NCBI GenBank assembly: GCA_003427395.1
Contig: BFEA01000172.1
Coordinates: 351,118 to 385,627, forward strand
Source of the DNA: Chara braunii
Taxonomy: Eukaryota; Streptophyta; Charophyceae; Charales; Characeae
Direction: 5' to 3'
DNA: 34,510 nt
This document shows positions 1-9,855 of this stretch, piece after piece. The notes below the pieces were generated by a model, which saw only the letters and a list, made by a program, of their open reading frames with translations, did not search any database and was not told the DNA's origin. Numbering within the stretch: position 1 is the stretch's first letter; every line of letters starts with the position of its first letter. Made by a program: the position numbers and the translations under genes.

Positions 1-524
1 CCCCTCTCTCTCTCTCTCATCACTTTTTCTTCTCTCCTCTCACCAACTTCAATTTTTTCTTTTTCTCTTATTTTTTGTTCTTATTTTATTTATTTATTCC
101 CTAAAGTTCGAACTATCTTATTACTTTCTTTTTTTTTAGTTTTTTTATTTTTTTAAATGTATTATAAAAAATTATTTTTTTTTGCGACACCCTCAATTTG
201 TTTTTAGGACTTAGCCATTTTTGTTGTCGGTGTACATTTTTACCCCTTGGGGGTAACGAAGTGCTGCCGTAATTTTTTCTTCTTTCTTACTTAATTCTTC
301 TAACACATTTTGACCCCTCGAGTGTAATGAAGTAATGACAAATATTCTCTTTTTGCTTTGTCATTTTTTGCTTGACACACTTCGGCCCCACGAGGTTAAA
401 GAAATATTGCCAAATTTTTAAAAAATATAAACTTAGTTTTATCTCTATTTTTTTCTAACTTTTTTTTTTTTATTTATTTATTTTTATGAAAAAAAAATAT
501 TTTTGGTATTTTTAAAACTTTTTT

Positions 525-566
<42 letters not shown>

Positions 567-704
567 TTGTACTTTCTTAGTGTTTTATTTTTTCTTCGTA
601 TATCTTGAACCCGTGGGAGGTAGAAACATTCCGCCGAAAATTCTAAAATAAGAATAATTATTTTTCACAACATTATTTGCTTATTTCTTTATTTATTTAT
701 TTTT
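1..704. repeat. T/A-rich low-complexity DNA with degenerate ~70-bp tandem units
   Basis: The stretch opens with a short CT repeat and is dominated by T and A runs, including a long A run near 530-563. Embedded in it are four GC-richer islets around 240, 309, 384 and 607, each of the form 'CCCC-(T/A)-(C/G)GAGG...GAAG/AAA...GCCG/GCCA'. The first three are about 70-75 bp apart, so they look like old copies of a tandem unit. No gene is visible. Confidence 0.5.
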
Positions 705-705
705 A

Positions 706-1090
706 GGGATAATTTGCAAAATACCCCCATAACTTGAAATATATGTCAAAATGCCCCTGAAAGATGTGGGTAGAGCGGAATGCCCTTTTGGGTTGAAATC
801 TTTGTGTGGTGCCCCTATCAGGCGGGTGTGCAACTTTGCAATCTAGACAACCCTGTTTAGGCCTTGGCCTTTTGTAATAGCGCATAGGAAAAGTTTGTAA
901 GTACTAGGTAGTTTTGCGAAGTTGGACGGTACCCGGTAGGGGTATACTTGAAAGATGGGGGTGCAACCGACGTTATGGGTATTTCATAAAATATTTCTTT
1001 TTTTCAGAGAGGCATTCCGCTCTACCCATAATTTTTCAGGGCATTTTGGCATATATCTCAACTTATGGGGGTATTTTTTAAATTATCTCT
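706..1090. mobile_element. Foldback MITE with ~85-bp terminal inverted repeats (hAT-like)
   Basis: The left arm (about 706-790) and the right arm (about 1005-1090) are reverse complements at roughly 85 percent identity. They start with GATAATTT and contain matching blocks such as AATACCCCCATAA and GGGTAGAGCGGAATGCC. An 8-base direct repeat TATTTTTA flanks the element (698-705 and 1091-1098). An 8-bp target duplication is the size expected for hAT-type MITEs, but the flank is AT-rich, so chance is possible. The 215-bp centre codes for nothing recognisable. The short ORFs in the two arms resemble each other only because the arms are inverted copies. Confidence 0.8.
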
Positions 1091-1300
1091 TATTTTTATT
1101 ATTATTATTTTATTATTTTTATTTGAACAATTTGCTATTTTTTTTTTTTCCGCCTCTTCCCTTCATGGTTGTTATATTATTTTCTTGATTAGCTTGTCGC
1201 TACTCCACCCTTCAGGTGAGGGCTTTTATAAGGTTTATCGGTTCCCCTATCCTTTACCCTAATCTTTTTCGGTTCCCCCCTTCGGGCGTCCTGAAACCGA

Positions 1301-1903
1301 ATGGATCCTCCCCCGTCAACGGGCTCCGCGCCACCTAATCACGAACGAACCGCCAATTTCGGAGTAAGTGGACTCACATCTATAATCTTTGTTCCACCCT
1401 TACCTTCACCGCTATTGGTGGGTTCCTTTCCTTACACAACAACCCACTTTTTTCTCCACCTGACACCGTGTCTATCCGCCTTCCCCTCCACCAAAGGATG
1501 GGACTATATCAGAGCAGATAGTTGCGACATCATCTACTTCTCAGGTGTCCGTCCAGACAACGCGTCTGAAGGTAAGAATCTTCGTCTGAGCCTGCGCAAT
1601 GATGGCCTGCAAAGCAACCACTCATTGGGTCTGCGGAATCGCAAGATGAGGAGACGAAGAGAGTACCTAAGCGGGAGGTGGCATCCAATGTCGCAAGGTG
1701 GGGGTGATGAAATAGGAGAAGGAAGTAGAGGTACAAGTTGTAATGTTGCGACCGTTGCAGAAAACAAGGAAGCAACATGGGGATGGGTAATTGAAGCTCC
1801 CTGTCCAGATGTCGGTATCTGGGCGACAACACCTACGACAATGGCCAATGTGACAGGGGCAGCGAAGGTCGATGGAGATGCCGTAACAGACGGGGCGATC
1901 TAA
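1301..1903 (+). CDS. Unrecognised 200-residue ORF, doubtful
   Basis: This is an open frame of 200 codons starting at ATG in the context ACCGAATGG and ending with TAA. About 85 bases upstream is a TATA-like TTTATAAG. The protein starts with a Pro/Ser-rich stretch, has a basic cluster near residues 113-122 (RNRKMRRRRE) and then a Gly/Thr/Ala-rich C-terminus. I recognise no domain, signal peptide or membrane segment. The first arm of an inverted repeat (1563-1622) lies inside it, and that arm holds a splice-donor-like AAGGTAAGA at about 1569, so if transcribed it could be exon plus intron. GC content is higher than upstream, which alone could keep a frame open. It could equally be the untranslated leader or LTR region of the gypsy element that follows. 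Confidence 0.12.
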   Translation: MDPPPSTGSAPPNHERTANFGVSGLTSIIFVPPLPSPLLVGSFPYTTTHFFLHLTPCLSAFPSTKGWDYIRADSCDIIYFSGVRPDNASEGKNLRLSLRNDGLQSNHSLGLRNRKMRRRREYLSGRWHPMSQGGGDEIGEGSRGTSCNVATVAENKEATWGWVIEAPCPDVGIWATTPTTMANVTGAAKVDGDAVTDGAI

Positions 1904-2222
1904 ACGGTAGCGACACTCACCACTGCGGAGGGGGAGTGTTGGGTTTGAACCACAGGGGAGGAGGAACTACCACGTCTCGACTCTATAGGTGTGGAGAACC
2001 GAAGTGTGAGCCTGTAGGGGAGGGAATATAAGAGCGGTGGGGGAACGACAAGGAAAACCCTTAAGGTGGTTGACGCTTAGTGCAAGCGCATTGAGTTGCA
2101 CTTGCATAAGTGCAAATGCATCGAGTCGCACTTGCAAAGGTGCAAGGAGGGATGCATATGATGCTCAGTGGTTGCTTTGCAGGCCATCATTGCGGAGGCT
2201 TAGATGAAGATTCTTACCTTGA
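1563..2222. repeat. Inverted repeat pair, ~60-bp arms 540 bp apart
   Basis: Positions 1563-1622 and 2163-2222 are reverse complements with only about five mismatches. They share blocks such as AATGATGGCCTGCAAAGC and GGTAAGAATCTTC. Similarity fades quickly outside the arms. The arms could be ends of a small DNA element or a local inverted duplication. No target duplication was found. Confidence 0.75.
2079..2137. repeat. Two-copy 29-30 bp tandem repeat (GTGCAA/TTGCAC motifs)
   Basis: Two adjacent units carry AGTGCAA(G/A)(C)GCAT(T/C)GAGT(T/C)GCACTTGCA. Each unit contains GTGCAA and its inverse TTGCAC, so the array can fold on itself. It lies just upstream of the right arm of the inverted repeat. 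Confidence 0.7.
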
Positions 2223-2639
2223 GACGGCCTCACACTTCATATGATGCTCACCCTTATTCCTCTTCTACCGCCTCTTTCATCCTTATCATGCAGACTCATT
2301 TTCCTTGACCTGCTCCCTCTCCTCTCCCTTCTTACATTGTCACTTTGTTACAACTACTTGTGGTCGTTGCCTCAACATCTGTTGGTCCCTTAGCCAGCGT
2401 CCACAATCCACAACCTTCCCTCACTCCTACCTTTGCATCGACTCTGACATTTGTCACTGCGGTGTAGGTGCCTCAGTCTCTTCACCCTTGCCATCATTAG
2501 CACGGATACCCCTCTGTGCGTATCTCAGATTTCCATGAGTACGATAGCGCATTGCGCATTTTGCAGTGGTCGTAGATGGCGACCTAGTATACCCATCGCC
2601 TTGGTGTAGGTGAGATCCCCACTTTCGCAAACTTCACAA

Positions 2640-3250
2640 CCTTTCTTCAGAACCGCGTTGGCGATCCACATGACGCAACTGATATCTTAGATTGTGTCAC
2701 CCATACCATATGGTGCCGATCCTCGGCACCGACAGATCTGGAGCATCGCATCCGGGTGTTTTACAACGCCCACCTTGCTTATGATGAGGCGTTCTTCCCA
2801 AAAGTCACTCTATTGATAGGTTTCTCGTCGTTCTTCAGGTTGACACTCTCTATGGCGGAGCAGGCATACGAGGTTGATCGCCAATATCAGAAAAAAATTT
2901 CGCTGGTCGTTTTCGCTGCCCAACTCAGCCTGGGGCTTTTTTTTTATAGGCACTATAGTCCGCTCGAGTATGGCGATAATGCCAAGTCGAGCTTCACTCT
3001 ACCCTTGGGCCTACCCTCGAGGACATCGAGCTCAGGGACATCATCCAGTACCACTTGGATGGCGAGGTTGTCCTTCGCCGTGATCGGTTGCAGACGACCA
3101 TGTCCTTTAAGGGTTGTGCTCACGGTCGGTCCGTGCAGCCTGGTGCCCAAACGTTTGATGTGATGCAGGTGAATCTCCCATAAGTTTCGTTCCTTCTCGT
3201 GGAGCCTTATCCCCTTACGAGCATGCCACAATCGAGGTCTGTTGAGGTTG
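2640..3250 (+). pseudogene. Possible gag remnant of the gypsy element
   Basis: The stretch lies where gag should be, upstream of the protease-like segment. Frame-2 codons from about 2725 give an acidic/aromatic sequence (RVFYNAHLAYDEAFFPK), and a frame-1 stretch at about 2983-3183 reads LEDIELRDIIQYHLDGEVV and onward without stops. I do not recognise a capsid motif or a CCHC knuckle. The assignment rests on position and on the coding-like look of these segments; unrelated sequence is possible. Confidence 0.25.
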
Positions 3251-4071
3251 TATTCATTGCCGTCAAGATGAATACAACTCTACATGATGCTCATACCACG
3301 TCACCCTTAATAGGTATTATGTTGATATTTATTATCAACGTTGATTTCAGTCATTCCCCAACGTTCGCTAGGTCGCCCTACCGAGCTAGCCAAGATGCAT
3401 CGTACCTTTGAGGCCTCGACTGTAGCCGGTTTCCCGACCACTGAGTCGCGGTTTTTCCTTTTTGCTACCACATCAGAGGTTACTCTAACTACGACGGATG
3501 CAATTATCTCTGACCGTGGTCTATCGAGGTACCGTCCGCTTCACCATAGACCACTATCTCTAGTTCGTCCCCTCCGAGACTTGCGACGCATTGGGCAATT
3601 CGTACAACTCGTTGTATTGCTCAGATGACGAATAGTGACAATGTTGTGTGATCTTTCCTGGATTTGAGCATTCTTCGGGCTTTTCAGAAGTGCTTTACCA
3701 GATACATATATCTCTAGTATCGTCTTCTCTCTCTACTTTCCAATCCTGATCGCACCCTCCTTATCATTCTCATTCAGCTTGGGACATTCACGAGGGTGTA
3801 CTGCGACTTATGAGACTCTGACTCACACAAAGATTTTATTCACCCCGTGTGATTGACGAAGCTCATCTAGCCACCACTGGGTCCCCCTGCCCTATTTCCA
3901 TTGCCCTCAAAGATAACAAGACACAACGCGTCTTCGATTAGACGGTCTCTAACCTCCCCTTTTCCTCACCCTCCAAATGTCGGATAGTACCTTGTCCCTT
4001 ACCTGCCATTTTTCATTACCCTTTAGATGTCAGATAGTACTTAGTCAACTTCCTACTACCATTCCTCCGCA

Positions 4072-4230
4072 TACTTCGATGTGTTGGAGACTAAGTACGA
4101 CTTTATCATTGACAACCCCTGGTTTAGCAAGTTTTGTAACACAAAGGCCGAATAGGCAACTGAGATACTCGTTCTAAAAAAGAAGTGTGGTCAGATCCAT
4201 AATGTTCCCCTCATCGGTACCACGTGCAAC
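4072..4230 (+). pseudogene. Gypsy protease-like segment
   Basis: Frame 1 reads FDVLETKYDFIIDNPWF followed by about 30 residues with a single TAG. The 'YDfIIdnpWf' pattern matches the C-terminal part of retropepsin-type domains in Ty3/gypsy elements, where a 'yDvILGmdWL' motif is usual. The catalytic D-S/T-G triad that should precede it is not recognisable in the degraded sequence upstream. About 320 bases separate it from the RT segment, as expected for the PR-RT linker. Confidence 0.5.
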
Positions 4231-4553
4231 AACCCCCTCTGACTTACCTCCCTAGGAACCTCGTCTCTTCGAGTCCTGCACCCACTATGATATCGCATTC
4301 GTATCATCTTGCTAGTTCGTCTACTTCTTGTGTCAGGAGGATATCACCCTTTACTCAGTGAATGCCATGAATATCCTCTGCTGCAATCCCCTGTGTCCGG
4401 AAGTTGAGCTCATACGCCTGGAGCCCGACGCCCCAGACCCTTTCACTTTTCGAGTTTTTACGACTCTCATCTCAACCACCACCCTTCAGCCTGCGGATAC
4501 CCCTTCGATATCCTAGGCCCCTACGTCGACCACTCGCGAGTTCACACATACGG

Positions 4554-5990
4554 TTCACGGTTCACGACCGATTTAGAGATTGTTATTTTTTTACCTGATT
4601 TGAGAGTACCCTGACATTCTTCCCTCGTATTACTCATACAGCGGGATCTCTCTGATGCGCCATGTTGAACATTCTATACAGCTCGGGCCTGTTTGTCCAC
4701 TATCAAGCAAAGTACCGACTCCTGATTCTAAAGGTTACGAAACTCAAAGGTCAACTTGAGGAACTCCTTCGATTGAGTTTCATTGAACCCAATAATTTCC
4801 CATGGGGTGCACCCGTCATATTTGCTCACAAAGCAGACGAAACTCTCCGCCTCTTTATTGATTATAGTGCCCTTAACCACTATATGGTTTAAAACAACTA
4901 CTATCCCATACCTCATGTCGATGAGTTGTTTGACCGTTTGACAAACAACTGCTTATTTATGAAGGTCGATCTTCGTAGTGGTTACCACCAGATCCACTTC
5001 GTTGTAGAGGACCAACCACAGACCGCGTCCAGACTGGACTTCGGCCTCTACGACATCATATTTATGTCATTTGGCTTCACAAATAAACCTGTCACCTTTC
5101 ACAAAGTGATGAACCCGTATACGGGGGACATCCTTTAAAAACATGTCCCAGTATAACTGAACGATATCATAGTCTACAATCGTACCTTAGACAACCATAT
5201 TAGACATCTCTGCGATGTCTTATAGCGCTTACGTAAACATGTTTTTTATGTCAAACTCGGTACGTGTCATTTTGTCTAGCACAAAGTGAACTTTCTAGGA
5301 CACTACGTATCTTATTAGGGTCTCCATATGAACGACGAGATGATCACTGCTATCGTGGATTGACCTCTGCTCACATCTGCCAAGCATCTTTGCAACTTTT
5401 TTTGACTTACTAGTTACTAGAGTAACTTCATCCTGTGATACACAATATATTACTACATTCTCATTTTCACCCTTCTTTGAAAGAACGTGCCGTATGGTTG
5501 AATATCCCTCCACGATAATGTTTTTCGCACCCTTAAGAAGGTGGTGACTTGTGTACCCGTTCTTGGTCTCCCCGATTTTAATCGTCCTTTCACCACTGTC
5601 ACCGATGCGTCAAATTTTGCAATAGGAGATGTACTCTTTCATGTGTTTCCTACCACATTTGATTCTTCTGATTTTCATATCCTCAGTTTTTCTCCCCCCC
5701 TTACTGACACTGCTTCCCAACTGATGAGTGCTCATCCACCGTTTTTTTCCTTCTAATGACAACTACCCTTTCACCACTTCCCTCTACCGACACCCGTTAC
5801 TTACTCTTCCACCATTGTTGAGAACGAGACTGTCGAGTGCTGTGGATTGTTCGATCGCTTTTTATTACCGTTAGTTATTGCATACTGAGATAAACTACGT
5901 TGTCGACAAGCGTGAGGTTCTTACCGTAGTTTATCCCACTCGACACTCACATCATTACCTGTATAGGATAAACTTTATTGTGCATACTGA
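4554..5990 (+). pseudogene. Gypsy reverse transcriptase-RNase H remnant
   Basis: Frame 0 gives an almost continuous Ty3/gypsy RT: QLEELLRLSFIEPNN, PWGAPVIFAHKAD, LRLFIDYSALN, then DLRSGYHQI with the first catalytic Asp, YDIIFMSFGFTN, a YxDD box that reads stop-L-N-D, DIIVYNRTLDNHIRHL, and FLGHYVS. RNase H begins with PFTTVTDASNFAIG near 5600. A second RH block (FIVHTDNFVVQ) is at about 5965-6000 in another frame, so one shift lies between. Between 4662 and 5756 the frame is never lost, yet stops occur at 4890, 5136, 5154, 5223, 5277, 5316, 5361, 5403, 5418, 5436, 5478 and 5499. The protein cannot be made as it stands. Confidence 0.9.
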
Positions 5991-6845
5991 TAACTTTGTT
6001 GTCCAAACAATTCTCACAATAGCCAAACTTTATCCTCGACAGACACGTTGGTAGTGCGATATATAAAAGTTAACTTTTACCATTGAGCCTATCAAGGGTA
6101 CAATGAATCGAGTCACCGTAGCCTTGTCTCTTCGTCCTGACCACCGTTATGACCCCATCCAACTTGCGATTATCTCAGTCAGTACCGTTGTTGATTCCGT
6201 GACCGCCTTGTTTGACACCCAACACCGTCACTGTCCAAATTATCATGGCATCCACTCGATATTGCAGAGTGGTTAGATCGTTCCTTCATATTCCCTCAGT
6301 GCGAACGGTTTCTATATTGGTGATAAGAGGTTAACAAAATCATAAATTCTCAGAGGGTTTTTATGGTCATTATAACAAACGTCTCACATGTTTTAACCCA
6401 TACTTATCACAAGTCCATAGAGTGGACACTAAATAAAACAACAACAAAAAAAAACAGTAAAAAAAAAAAAAAAGGGGCATAAAACCCCAAGGCAAAAATA
6501 TGTTTCCATGCAAAAATTACTCTTTTACGTTTTTCAGAATTTTCATGGCTTTCATGGCTGACCAAAACATTCATCTCTAAAACCCCAACAAACATCAAAC
6601 ATGGCACACGCAGACCTTGACCAGCAGTAAAACAAGTCCCCCTCCCCCCCCAAAAAAACCTCAAATGCATTTTTTTCAGTGTTGGGGGCGTTAATCTGGG
6701 GTTGAAAAGTGAGGGTCCCTGTTAACCACTTATGGCACTGGCATGTGGCTGCCGAAAACCACACGTATCCGTTTCCTCTACAGGACAACTTCATGTCCAG
6801 GACGTAACTAAGTTCCATGACTAGAAAGTTGTCGGTCATATTGAC
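5991..6845. other. Degraded RNase H-integrase linker with A-rich insert
   Basis: The stretch between the last RNase H motif and the integrase zinc finger is longer than usual and shows no clear protein similarity after about 6100. At 6430-6480 it contains A-rich tracts and at about 6640-6660 a C/A tract. These look like an insertion of AT-rich sequence into the element. The minus-strand ORFs here have no recognisable domain. Confidence 0.4.
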
Positions 6846-7152
6846 TACCAGATGATGTTGATTTTCGTTAACCAACTATACGTTTGGCTTAACCATAAGG
6901 ACTTCGTTATAAGCTACATCCAAAAGTGTCCAACCTGTAAGATGGTAGACAATTTAAACTACCTTTTATATGTGTTACTCAAACCTTTATTCATACCAGG
7001 GTCGTTGGCAATCGATCTCTATGAATTTTGTTGGTCCCCTTCGGCCTCTTACCGAACGTGGTCATGATGGTATCTTGGTCGTCGTCGATCGCTCCATAGA
7101 TGCTACATTTCAAGAAGTGAACAAACACAACACAGATGGTTACATTACTTGA
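6846..7152 (+). pseudogene. Gypsy integrase remnant (zinc finger and start of core)
   Basis: Frame 0 from 6852 reads YVWLNHKDFVISYIQKCPTC. This matches the end of the H2C2 integrase zinc finger, where 'yyWp.m..dv..yv..CptCq' is typical; the His pair is not clear. After a frameshift near 6990, frame 1 gives WQSISMNFVGPL and TERGHDGILVVVDRS, the start of the DDE core. In functional relatives 'SmDFvgPLP' carries the first catalytic Asp; here it is Asn. The core is cut off at about 7152 by a stop, and I cannot find the second Asp or the Glu downstream. Confidence 0.85.
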
Positions 7153-9132
7153 GTGATAGTTTTAACAATACTCATATTCTTAAGGAAGTCATGGTAGTGA
7201 ACTTGGAAAGTTCATTCAACGTTTCTTTGACCAACATTCCTGGTAGAGTTCCTTGCTTTTGACTTACTCTTTTCCGACATAGCATCGTGTTCGCGTTTGG
7301 AGGCGAATATGAACAAACGCGTAAAACCCTTCGAACGCAAACGTAAAAAAAAAAAAAAAAACATTCTCAGACAACTCTGAAAAAATATATCTTATGTAAA
7401 ATAACAATACAAACAATTTTTGTCTTTGAGTCATGTTCAAATTCGTAGCCAATCGTAAGTTAAAAATAAAAAACCAAAACAAAATAAATCTTTTTTTTTT
7501 TTACGAAAAAAAAATGTTCGCCCGAACATGTTCGCGAGCTGTTCACACGAACACGCGAACACGTTCATGCGAACGTGAAGGGGAGTGAACACGTTGGTCA
7601 TGCTACACAACTCTTTTTTTTTCTTGTTCTTAAATATTTCAACATCTCACAAAACATAACTTTGATTAATCCTGAGTATTAATGTTTATCAACAAAAAAA
7701 TTTCCATAACACATAAAAGTTGAAAAAATATTTCATTAAAAAAAAATCCTTCATATTTTAAAATTATCATTCCAATGTCTGTTCAATTTAAAATTTTCAG
7801 TTTTAATTGATAAGTTATCGTCTAAAAATCACTTTTCCTTTCCAACTACATCTATTTGTTAAAGATGAAATAAAAGTTTGGACAATTTTTTGAAATGTCC
7901 TAATTAAACTTTCTTCCTTTTACAATAAATATCTTCTAATTTATATTGGATTGACCTATTTATGACTGAAAATTCTTATATAGAATGACAGTCGAATTAA
8001 AATATCTCATGAACTCATTCAGATTTTCATTTCATCTCTAGTATGTAGTTCAAATAAGAAGGGATACCCCATTCTTGGAAGAAAAATTTTCAAGTAAGAC
8101 GAAGTGAAATGACATTTTTGAAGATGGAATGAAAATTTAAAATTTAGAATGTAAATTTACTATAGAATAATATTTAATTATGGGAAATTGTTATGTTGTT
8201 GTCCTTCTCCAAACCCACGATAGCACCTCACATGTCAAAATATTAAATACAATTAGTGACTGAAACTTCCAAGAGAATCAAAACTCAATGAAGATAAAAT
8301 GTTCAATCCAAAGAATGAGAGATAGTCAACAACTCTTTCATCCTAAGCAAAACTCATGAACTGGTGTTGACTCAGGCTCATCTCAGACATGACAGTTTTT
8401 CATATCCCTGGTAACGACGTCATTTTTGTCGCATGTTTTCAGGTCTGGCCATTTCTAAAGACCGAAAACCAACAAGTTATCATGCATAATTTTGATGATT
8501 ATGTAAATAAATAAATAATTAATGCAAAACCCTTCCTGTTGCATGCATCTGGCTTCGAGCCAGATCCGTCAATTACAGTATACACTAGTCTCTGGTCTTA
8601 GGAGGCCCCAATTAATTTGGTTCGGAACAACAATGATCATGCAAATAATGAAATTAAAATTAAGTACATCTGATGCATATCATGAATGCCGATTAATGAA
8701 TTTAAGAATTGTAGCATGATCAACAAAGAACATAACATCAAGCACTTTCAGTGAAGACAAAACAAAACCGACTAACTCAGGACAAAGACAAGATGAATGA
8801 GGGAAGCTGATAACTCATAATAATGTCATGAGCGTATGATGAAAAACATGATCAATCCTATAAGTCTCAATTTTCACTCCTCTCCGAGTTTATTCCTCAA
8901 TCTCCATTTCTCTGGGCGTCTAATAGCTTTTGTATCTCTTAAGGTAGTGGTCCAAGAATGCATTGTCACCTGAGACATCTGATAACTGATAATGATCGGT
9001 TGGAAGCAAAAATCCTGATTTCTGTCCACACACAGTACTCCTCCCACGCAAAAATAATACAAAGCCTTGAGCAGATGAATTTTCATCAGATTAACAAACC
9101 TAGATGGCTCGGTCAGTGCCTCAATGTTTATC
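7153..9132. other. AT-rich DNA without recognisable genes
   Basis: The stretch is strongly AT-rich with many T and A runs and stops in all frames. At about 7515-7585 there is a GC-richer island of overlapping GTTCG/CGAAC motifs, including CGAACATGTTCG, which can pair with one another. I see no LTR matching anything upstream of the gypsy remnant, and no RNA gene. Confidence 0.5.
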
Positions 9133-9855
9133 TCAATCGGAGAGATGTACTTCTTTGCCAAGTCCACGTGATTTCTCCAATAAGTGCTACCATACTAGTT
9201 GAACGAAATATGAGACCTTAGATAATTTGTATACTGCTTGGGATCGAACTTGTCGATTATGATTATTGAAAATGGTAAAAGCCTCATGAATTTTAAATTG
9301 TTAAAAGGGTCATGAGTTTATGTTTTTTTTTATGCATGATTGAAAGGTCAAAATACTTATGATTTTCCTTATGATTTTTTTGGCCGTGTGCCTGTGTACG
9401 TGTGTGAATGTAATGACATCTCATTTGGAAAGAGTTTGTCTAGTACAAAGTAACTTATGGGCTAAGGGCAGTAGGTTAAACCGATGTATGCAAAAAAATT
9501 CGCCAGTTCAGTCAATCGGAGAGATGTATTGTTTTATCAAGTCCACGAGATTTCTCCAATAAGACCCACTACAGTAGCTGAATGGAATATGAGACCTTAG
9601 ACAATCTGTATATTGCTTTGAATCAAATTTGTTGATTATGATTATTGAAAACAGTAAAACCCTCATGAATTTTATATTCTTTAAGGGGTCATGAGTCTAT
9701 ATTTATTTTTTATGCATGATTGAAAGGTCAAAAGACTTATGGTTTTCTTTACGGTTTTTTTGGTTGTGAGCTTGTGTGCATGTGTGAATGTCGTGATTTC
9801 TCATTTGGAAATGTTAAGACGATGTATGTAAAAAAAAATGTCAGTTAAGCCGAGA
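9133..9855. repeat. Tandem duplication, 379-bp unit, two copies
   Basis: Both copies begin with TCAATCGGAGAGATGTA (9133 and 9512). They share blocks such as AGACCTTAGA, TTATGATTATTGAAAA, GGGTCATGAGT and TTTTATGCATGATTGAAAGG. The second ends near 9855 after CAGTTAAGCCGAG, the counterpart of CAGTTCAGTCAATCGG at the junction. Identity is roughly 80-85 percent, so the duplication is not recent. Neither copy codes for a recognisable protein. Confidence 0.85.

Larger units (their letters stand above)
2640..7152 (+). mobile_element. Decayed Ty3/gypsy LTR retrotransposon (internal region)
   Basis: Protease-like, reverse transcriptase, RNase H, integrase zinc-finger and integrase core signatures follow one another on the + strand in the Ty3/gypsy order (PR-RT-RH-IN). 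All parts carry stops and a few frameshifts, so the element is not autonomous. No pair of long terminal repeats, primer binding site or polypurine tract could be identified, and no chromodomain is visible after the integrase. The boundaries are therefore only those of the recognisable coding remnant. Two conserved motifs (the YxDD-type box of RT and the first Asp motif of IN) read Asn where Asp is expected. Confidence 0.85.

Noticed and set aside
703-1188. Two similar ORFs (minus 703-885 and plus 955-1188) sharing FRSTH...GHF words
   Set aside because: They are translations of the two inverted MITE arms, not a gene family.
1530-1848. Minus-strand ORFs of 100 and 104 codons
   Set aside because: They lie opposite the + ORF in two overlapping frames of GC-richer DNA, with no recognisable motif.
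1090-8860. Pair of long terminal repeats for the gypsy element
   Set aside because: I compared the flanks by eye and found no direct repeat of LTR length; the ends may be lost or too diverged.
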